NCBI GenBank assembly: GCA_029216955.1
Contig: JANAVB010031417.1
Span: 19,004,219 to 19,068,218 of the forward strand
From: Iris pallida
Lineage: Eukaryota; Streptophyta; Magnoliopsida; Asparagales; Iridaceae
Length of the DNA stretch: 64,000 nt
Direction of reading: 5' to 3'
Shown here: piece by piece, positions 57,360 to 64,000 of the stretch
Layout of the letters: each line of letters begins with the position of its first letter
Numbering within the stretch: the stretch's first letter is position 1
Made by a program: the position numbers and the translations under genes
Notes under the pieces: generated by a model
Databases searched by the model: none
Told to the model about the DNA's origin: nothing
What the model saw: the letters and a program-made list of their open reading frames with translations, nothing else

Positions 57360-60076
57360 TGTAATGCATGTGGTTCGTATCACGTATTCTTGGAATACGT
57401 GTACATATTTTATTGCATGATTTTCTGGCTTGGCATTTCCTTCTTGGCTTGGTCTATTCCTGGTTCGGGTTGGTTGGTTCGGCTTGGCTTGGTTTTGATT
57501 GGGTTCATGATGAACCCAAGGTGAACCCCTACCTACCACCACCATTTTGTATTTATTAGCCCTCTTTATTCTCTCTCTTCATTTATCATCTTCTTCTTCC
57601 CCATTACTTCCTTGCCTACCAGAGAGAGAAGAGAGAGGTCTAGGCAAGTACAACTTGCTTCATGGAGGAACTCCAATTTTATTGCTCCATTCTTTTCTTT
57701 ACTATATTATAAAACACTTTAGTACTTGGCTTTTCTAATTTCCATGGCTAGATTCTTGTAGATCTAAGTTTGCATTATTTTCGGATTTCGTGGGTTTTGA
57801 TCTACTAAATCTGGTTATTTTCGAGTTCTGATGGTTCCATGTTGTAGAGAATTTCGTTCTACCCCATTTTGACCTATGGAAGTTCGAATTTAGGCTCCGG
57901 ATGATGGAGTTATGGAGCTTGAGGACTTGGCTCTCATGGTATTTTTCTTCTCTGAAATTTTGGAGAAGATGAACAGTGCTTGACTTGACCGCATGAATAT
58001 TCATACGGCAAGTGTTCTATCCAGCCGCATGACTGGAAGTTCTTGAGCCGCATGAGAGTCGGACTCACTTAGCCGCATAACTCGCTCAATTCCCAGCCGC
58101 ATAAGTTCTGAACTCTGCAGCCGCATGCGCCATTCCCGCTAGCCGCATGAGGACTTCACCCGGAGCCGCATGAACTCAACACTCGCGAGCCGCATACGTA
58201 CACTTGCTTCCAGCCGCATAGGCATTGCTCCCCGCAGCCGCATGAGTACTCTTCCCTTCTGAGCCGCATATGGTTTCCCTCTCCCGCAGCCGCATGGGCT
58301 GCTGCTTCTCGAGCCGCATGGAACCACACTCCCCCCCCCCGGCCGCATGTACCTGATTGGCCAGCTAGCCGCATGAGATCCATTCCCCCAGCCGCATGAG
58401 TTTTCTATCTTCCTGACCGCATGCGCCCCTTGTCTTAGCCGCATGGGATCCAGTGACCCTGGCCGCATGCGCTCTTCTAATTGGGCCGCATGAGTCTACC
58501 CTTTCCTGACCGCATATGACTTAGCCGCATGGCTCTTCTATAGCCCTGAATATTGATATTTTATTAGATATGTTTAATATGTTTGGAAATGATACCTGAG
58601 CATGACACGATAGTGACCCGTAGTGGTGCACTCTTGACAAGAAAATCTGACATGACCTGATAGTGGCCCGTCGTGGCACACTCCTGACAAGAACACTTGA
58701 CATGATAACCTGATATGATTTATCTGATAAGCTGTTGCGACGGCTACCTGACATGACATGACCTGTATAATAACATGGACACCGTGGGCGATTGTGCTTG
58801 TACAAATAAACCAGTCCTGTCTTGCATCATGTCTAGGGAGGGAGCTCCTGAGTACCACGGTCAGGAGTACCTATTGAAATGGACTAAGGTTAATAACTAG
58901 ATTAACACATTAGTCATGAAGAGATTTTCCAGCTACAGGCAATCCCGTTACCTGGGCGCGCCTGGGATCTGTAGCCTGCCGTCGAGTAGGGCACATTTCC
59001 AGCACACTGTCATGTGTTGCACCTTTCAAGCTACCTAAGGGTACATGCGTTTCCTGGACGATGTACCCACCTGAATTCAACCCCTAATTTCGACCTGGGT
59101 AACCTGGATGGTCTGCAGGGCTTGTGGCTGTGGAATAATCTCACTGTATCTTGCTAGTAATTAGGCCTGTGATAACCCTAGTTAGTTAAAGTATCAAGCC
59201 GTAATTCTTGTTTGGCCGTGAAATGATTGGATGGAGTCTAACCAAGTCTAGTCTTGTCTTGATCCTGTTACATATCCTGATTTTTATATTATCTTGCCGA
59301 TAAATGGTGAGAATTCCAAGTTCTGTTCAGACGAAGGGTTACAACCCCGGTCCTTGTTTGGTTTACGGGTTGTAACCTGGTTATCTGAATAGTTCCATGG
59401 TTATCTCGTCGTATATCATCCAGATGTATTTTCTTTATTTCCAGTTCTTACTTTTATTTATATCTTGTGCTGATTGCTGGTTTTAGTTCCTAAGTGAAGC
59501 TTCCTTTGTGGCACTTGCTCTTTCTGGGATCTGACCCAGCTGGTTTTGTGTGGCCAGATTTCGGAGCAGCTCCAGAGGATCTACCGACCTTCCAGCCAGA
59601 TGGTGACCACTAGACGGAACCCTGGCAACGAGTGGGTTTATTTTTGCTCTCCCGCTCTAGTGTAAAAATATTCTTTTGAGGCGCTTAGCCGACGAGCACC
59701 TGTTTAGCTCGATTGCACTTACTTACTGTCTGTCTACGGGATGTAACATGATTAACAGATCCTAGGGTTGATCATGTATGACTAAACTCTTGCTAGTCCT
59801 AACATTTTGTAACGACTAGCTTCATGATCAGCTGAATATGTAATGTTTGGGACGCCTTACTATTGTATATTTAATGATCATACATCTTGTAACTTTACTT
59901 ACTTGCTTGTGATTGAGACACTAGGCTTGTTCATGACCTTAAGAGACTGTTGGCTTGTAGTAAACCCTCATGTATCTAGACAGCCGTGACCGTATAGCAA
60001 GATGGAATCCATTTCAATATACGTAGCTGGCTATGTCTGCCCCCGCTCTCCAGTATTCTGGTTCTGGGGCGTGACA
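57360..60076 (+). repeat. Element B 3-prime LTR
   Basis: 2717 bp, partner of 49631-52349. Hairpin at 59337-59347/59367-59377. CCGCATG array at 57985-58540. It ends GGCGTGACA, followed by ATCTG. Confidence 0.95.
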
Positions 60077-60081
60077 ATCTG

Positions 60082-61756
60082 GAAACTCTTCGACTATCCG
60101 AGGCAACTGCACTGCTGCTACTGCCATCCGCAATACTGGAGGAGAAGGTTCAACTTCGCCTCGGGAGAAAGAAAACTCTGGCTCTCCGGGAATGCGAAAA
60201 ACAACCCTGCCAATGTGGCAGTCTATCCTAGCATACTGGTCTCTCAACCAATCCATCCCTACGACCATATCATAATCGGCCATTGGGAACTCTATCAATC
60301 TAGCGGAGAATTCTCTACCGCTAACTACGATCCGACACGAGGAAAACACTCTATCTACTCCCACAAGTCCGTTACCAGTAAGTATATTGAGCCTTACTGA
60401 TAATGACTCGGGCTCCAGTCCTACCCGTGTCGCAAATCGTGCAGACATAAATGAATGCGAGGCACCAGAATCAAATAATACTGAAGCTGGAAAGGTGTTG
60501 ACGAGAATAGTACCTGCTACCACCTCACCTGGTGCTATTCCTTCTTCTCCCATGGTCAAAGCCAGCACTTGACCATGTCCTCGGGGTGCGGGTCCCCTCT
60601 GCTGAAAATTCCTCTGCCTGCTCTGGATCAGGGCTTGGGCTTGGGCATACTGCTGCGGTCTCTGCTGCTGGAACGCCTGGGCCTGCGTCGGCAATGGCCT
60701 CTGGAACGGGTACTGCTGCTGCTGCTGGACTGGTGCTGGTCCTCTAACTGAAGGACTAGAGAAAGCTGATGAACTCCCCCTGTTCGGGCAGTTTCCAATC
60801 CTGTGGTCCGGAGCACCACAAACCAAGCACAAACCCTGTGCTCTGCGACATTCTGATACCACATGCCCTGGCTTTCCGCAGTGTGAACATCCCACTGCGG
60901 AAGACTGCTTCTGCTTCTGCTGCTGAGGGTGCGTCGGGGTTGAATGCTGAACCGACGTCGCTGAGGCCGCCCGCCTCGGAGCTCCAATGGTCAAAGCCCT
61001 GGCTGCTGGGGCTGGTGCTGATGACTGGTTCATCTGGCCGTGAGATCGCTTCCGACCTCCGGTTCTATCCACGATCCTCTGGGATGTATACTCATGCCTC
61101 CGGGCTGCTCTCAACACTGCATCAAAAGTCTGATGCTCAAACTGCTCCACCGCCAATAAAATCTCCAAATGAAGCCCCTGCTGGAACCGCTGGGCTCTAT
61201 CGAACTCGGTCGCTACCAAGGTAGGAGCAAACCGACTAAGTCTGGAGAACTCGGCCGCATATCCGTCGACCGTCCTGTCCATCTGCTTCAGATTGGTGAA
61301 CCTCGTCTGTAGATCATACCGAGCTACAGCATCAAAATACTTGGTCTGGAATCTCTCCCTGAATACTGCCCATGAAATAAGGGCCACTAATCCATCGGCC
61401 TGCGCTGCCCACCAGCTGCGAGCAAGATCCAATAGCTGTACGCGCACCACGGCCACCTTCTCGTTCTCTGGAGTCCTGGCTGCTTCTAGAATCACCTCTG
61501 TGTCCTGAAGCCAAGCATCTGCAGCGATCGTATCTTCACTGCCGTCGAAGAAGGGAGGGTTCAAGCGCTTGAAGCTGTTGGCCGCGCTATTACCCTGATG
61601 ACCTCCTCTGGTCAAAGCATCTGCCACCGCCTGGTACAAGGCATCTCCTCGCCGATCCTGGGAAGCTAATAGGGACCTGATGAGTCCCACCAAAGTGCCA
61701 TCCTCAGGTTCTGCAGGCTGGATGGGCTGAACTGGTAGCTCTCCTTCAGTAGGCAT
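60082..61756 (-). pseudogene. Element C Gag-protease, cut by element B
   Basis: It starts MPTEGELPVQP. Gag core includes [20 protein letters not shown]. Two intact knuckles are present (CSHCGKPGHVVSEC, CLVCGAPDHRIGNC), then Gln-rich linkers and protease FDSGASHSF. The frame stops being element C at the ATCTG junction; about 20 further codons read into the B LTR are chimeric. It continues at 49625. The upstream frame is also open, so the start may be further 5-prime. Confidence 0.88.
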
Positions 61757-62053
61757 GACTCTGGAGGCTACTCCTGAATGCTGGGCTTGATCTCCAGGTT
61801 GTTGCTGGTCCGCGGGAGGTGCTCCGCCTTGCTGATCGGTAGGTCCAGGAACAATGCCGCTGAAGAAGACGACATAGGGAACAATAAGGAAGGACCAGGA
61901 CAGAACAACGATACAAGCATGTGATCAGGTCAAGATTACAGGGATTCAGAAGATACGAGCAGAGATCAAGGGCGAATACTGATTGAGACATCTATTCGGT
62001 AAACCCTGACATATCTTGATTTACAAGACCTGCATGGGCCACCACTAAAACCG
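61757..62053 (-). other. Element C leader
   Basis: Homologous to the B leader (acceptor-like CTTCTTCAG, CCTGCATGGGCCACCACTAA on the plus strand). It joins a truncated LTR at about 62053 where the LTR 3-prime end should be. Confidence 0.65.
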
Positions 62054-62165
62054 GCTAAGCCATATCCAATGACATGCCAAAATAACCATGCAAGAAAATA
62101 TGCAATACGAGTCAAGAATACGTACACGTATACCAAAATACGTAATACGAACCACAAGCATTACA
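62054..62165 (-). repeat. Element C right LTR, only about 112 bp left
   Basis: It matches 46490-46602 of the left LTR (GCTAAGCCATATCCAATGAC to GCATTACA). Roughly 2.9 kb of LTR, including its junction with the leader, are missing. The outer end and the CACAG duplicate are intact, so the loss is internal. Confidence 0.85.
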
Positions 62166-62813
62166 CACAGGACGCCTGATGCCCACTTCCTCTGATTCCC
62201 ACCAATCACGTGCGAGATCCTGAAGTAACAACTTCACTAGATCCACACGCTCTTCTGCCGGCACCTTCGCTGCTGTCAGAATAGCCTCCATATCCTTAAG
62301 CCATGCATCTGCTGAGATGGCATCCTCCGTGTCCTCGAAACGGCGGGGGTTGTACTTGCAAAACCTGGCTGATGCTCCTGAATCAGTCCTCACTCCTCTT
62401 TCCAATGCCATCTACAATCCTTGGTTGAGTAGCACATTCTGCTCTTGTAGCTGAGTGTGCATGCGCTGCTGGGCCAACATCTGATGTTGCTGAGCAGCCA
62501 TCATTCCTCTCATGATCTCCAGAAGGGCTGGTGTGTCCACTTCCACAGGGGTAGGTGGAACTATGGGTGGGTTTGGAATATCCGGATACTGCGGTCCAAC
62601 CGCTGGTTCTACTATCACTTCTTCCTGGATAGTCTCCTGAGGTGAGACTGGCCCTGGTTGCTGACCATCCTGGTCAGGTTGTCCTTGTTGCCTTTGTTGT
62701 TGCTGCCCAGCTCTGACCGCTGCGGACGAAGTGCCCCTAAGAAAAGGGACAAGAGAACAATCAAACAACCGGACATGAAGGATCAATGAAGTCAAAGGAT
62801 ATCGGAATGTCAA
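62166..62813 (-). pseudogene. Element E gag N-terminal part
   Basis: Two frames split by TAG 62412-62414. The first (62813-62415) is Gln/Pro-rich after an acceptor-like TTTTCTTAG (exon base 62736). The second (62411-62166) has ISADAWLKDMEAILTAAKVP and DLARDWWESE. It is cut by element C and resumes at 25003 with [14 protein letters not shown]. Together they form a normal chromovirus Gag. Confidence 0.8.
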
Positions 62814-62929
62814 GCAAAAGTTGAGAATAACGAATCAGGAGATCAAGGGGAAACATGTGTGATTGAGACATCCTATCAAAACACCCCACAAGTCTGAAAT
62901 CAGACCTGCATGGGCCACCACTAAAACCT
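62814..62929 (-). other. Element E leader and primer-binding region
   Basis: Next to the LTR the sense strand reads AGGTTTTAGTGGTGGCCCAT, then GCAGGTCTGATTTC. It matches the B and C leaders but not the common initiator-Met site. Confidence 0.55.
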
Positions 62930-64000
62930 TGTCACGCCCCAGAACCAGAATACTGGAGAGCGGGGGAATGACTCAGCCAGCTACGTATTACGGGTAGATG
63001 AATACCGTATAATACGATCAATGTTGTATAAAAGACAAAGGGTGCATACTACATGAAAGTCTCGCTATGGTTACTTCACATCTATTGTCTCAATCATTCA
63101 AACAAGAAGCAATAATAGAGAACATTTAAGAATAAGCAATAAGGCGTCCCAAACGCTTAGTCAAAATGTTCTTGAGATCTGGCTTTACAAAATATAGCCA
63201 GATGATATAGCAACATATACACAATTGTTATCAGCTGCAGTCTGACTTAATTACAATTATGTAAAAGTAAGTGCAAGACAATCCGACTAACATGTCGGTG
63301 CCAAACGGCAAAATATAAAGTAACAAAACGAGCGGGGAAGTAAGGAACCCACTCGAGTCCTCCTGCGATCATTCCTCTAGTATTGACCATCTTGGAGGTA
63401 GAAGTAAGCTGAGTCCTCGGGAACCGGCTCTAAATCTGGCCATGCAAAACCAGAGAGGTTAGACCTCTAATAGGAAGTACCGCAAGGAAGCACGATATGA
63501 GGGATTAAAACCAGTAATAGAGAATATGATATATAGATCTCTGCTTCCTACTAGGATTCACATAATGTCACGACGCTTCGAACCAACCTCCCAACCAAAC
63601 AAGGACAGAGGTTGGCCCGTCATGTCTCGACACTCTGATCATCTTAGTTAGTTAACAGAGTAGGTACAGTACACAAACAAATCAGTTTAACCGGCCATGC
63701 AACTACTACGGCTTGCTACTGTGAGTCCCAAGTTATCCTGGAATTATGCGATAAGGATTTCTCACTTCTTACTATAGGAAAGCAAGGCTAGTCGATCCAA
63801 TCAATCAATTGCGCCAATCATGAATTAGACGAGTCCCAGCAGGACGCCCGTCATCAATATACAATATACAATAAATAGTATAACCAGATACCGCTCCATG
63901 CCCGTGTGGCAGGTTTGCAGTATCTGTGGGGACCAGCCGGCCTGTCGGGCACTACTAGTCCCAAGAGGGCTGCCATGTAAGAACTCGGGAATCCATTCTC
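62930..64000 (-). repeat. Element E right LTR, first 1071 bp
   Basis: It matches 17662 onward with few differences, including one 4-bp length change (AGTAAGTAAC versus AGTAAC). Hairpin at 63583-63590/63608-63615. It continues beyond the window. Confidence 0.88.

Larger units (their letters stand above)
49631..60076 (+). mobile_element. Element B: chromovirus inserted in C, TSD ATCTG
   Basis: LTRs are 49631-52349 and 57360-60076, both TGTAATGC...GGCGTGACA. ATCTG flanks the element (49626-49630, 60077-60081). One long frame (52731-57149) encodes gag to chromodomain and is intact except for a C-terminal nonsense codon. LTRs differ at scattered sites only. It is the most complete element and lies opposite in strand to C. 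B and C are close relatives, so a recently active family fed this locus. Confidence 0.95.
25009..62165 (-). mobile_element. Element C: chromovirus nested in E, TSD CACAG
   Basis: Its left LTR starts at 25009 (TGTCACGCCCC) and its right LTR ends at 62165 (GCATTACA). CACAG flanks both sides (25004-25008, 62166-62170). It is split by A in the left LTR and by B in the coding region. Coding is minus strand: gag-PR at 61756-60082, RT to chromodomain at 49625-46765. The right LTR is reduced to about 112 bp. One TAG (49195-49197) interrupts RT. Confidence 0.9.
17662..64000 (-). mobile_element. Element E: outermost Ty3/gypsy chromovirus, right LTR leaves the window
   Basis: The left LTR is 17662-20555 and the right LTR starts at 62930. 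Coding is on the minus strand (62813-62166, then 25003-20741), split by insertion of element C after the CACAG target. The order gag, PR, RT, RNase H, integrase with a chromodomain-like tail, and the CCHC pair in Gag, fit the Tekay/Del lineage. The 5 bp before the left LTR are GTTAG; the matching copy would be beyond the window. Stops at 62412-62414, 22439-22441 and 21374-21376 make it non-autonomous. Confidence 0.85.

Noticed and set aside
60014..60081. Extra C-terminal residues on the element C Gag-protease frame
   Set aside because: They read across the ATCTG junction into the LTR of element B and are chimeric.

Overview
The window is plant nuclear DNA, almost certainly from a flowering plant. 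It has spliced genes with GT-AG introns, long AT/GT microsatellites, MITE-like elements and several large Ty3/gypsy LTR retrotransposons. Nothing in it identifies the species.

Left edge (1-6.3 kb): one minus-strand, five-exon gene whose last two exons encode a Ulp1-like (C48) cysteine protease domain. Its N-terminal part resembles the plant mobile-domain proteins that often accompany Ulp1 domains in transposons. Exon phases agree at every junction, but there is one missing base in an A-run of exon 3 and one in-frame TAA in exon 4. Its three long introns consist almost entirely of a 31-bp satellite built on the palindrome CGGAGAATGNCATTCTCCG. The exons and the one short intron have none.

6.3-9.4 kb: AT-rich intergenic DNA with small non-autonomous elements. 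Two diverged relatives of about 345 and 314 bp each carry a target-site duplication (TSD), and there is a 168-bp foldback element.

9.4-17.7 kb: a ladder of LTR-like pieces, each starting TGTCAC on the plus strand. I read these as left parts of older nested elements. Inside them are AT/GT/GA microsatellites and a cluster of W-box words.

17.7-64 kb: a four-element nest. E (Tekay/Del-type chromovirus, minus strand, right LTR leaves the window) was invaded by C (related chromovirus, 25009-62165, TSD CACAG). C was then invaded by A in its left LTR (18.5 kb, 26219-44763, TSD CCCTT) and by B in its coding region (plus strand, 49631-60076, TSD ATCTG). E, C and B encode gag, protease (PR), reverse transcriptase (RT), RNase H and integrase with a chromodomain-like C terminus. 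A is of the TAT/Ogre type: an extra ORF1 before gag, a second archaeal-type RNase H, and an antisense spliced gene for a plant mobile domain (PMD) protein downstream of pol with its own TATA box. None of the four looks autonomous. Each has nonsense codons, and A has also lost the first catalytic aspartate of its integrase.

Most unusual signals: the intron-confined palindromic satellite; a hairpin present in four LTR families whose stem changes in a compensatory way while its loop stays constant; the bidirectional LTR and antisense PMD gene of A; ORF1 of A starting inside the LTR and reading through the primer-binding site; and the short word CGCATG amplified separately in several LTR families.
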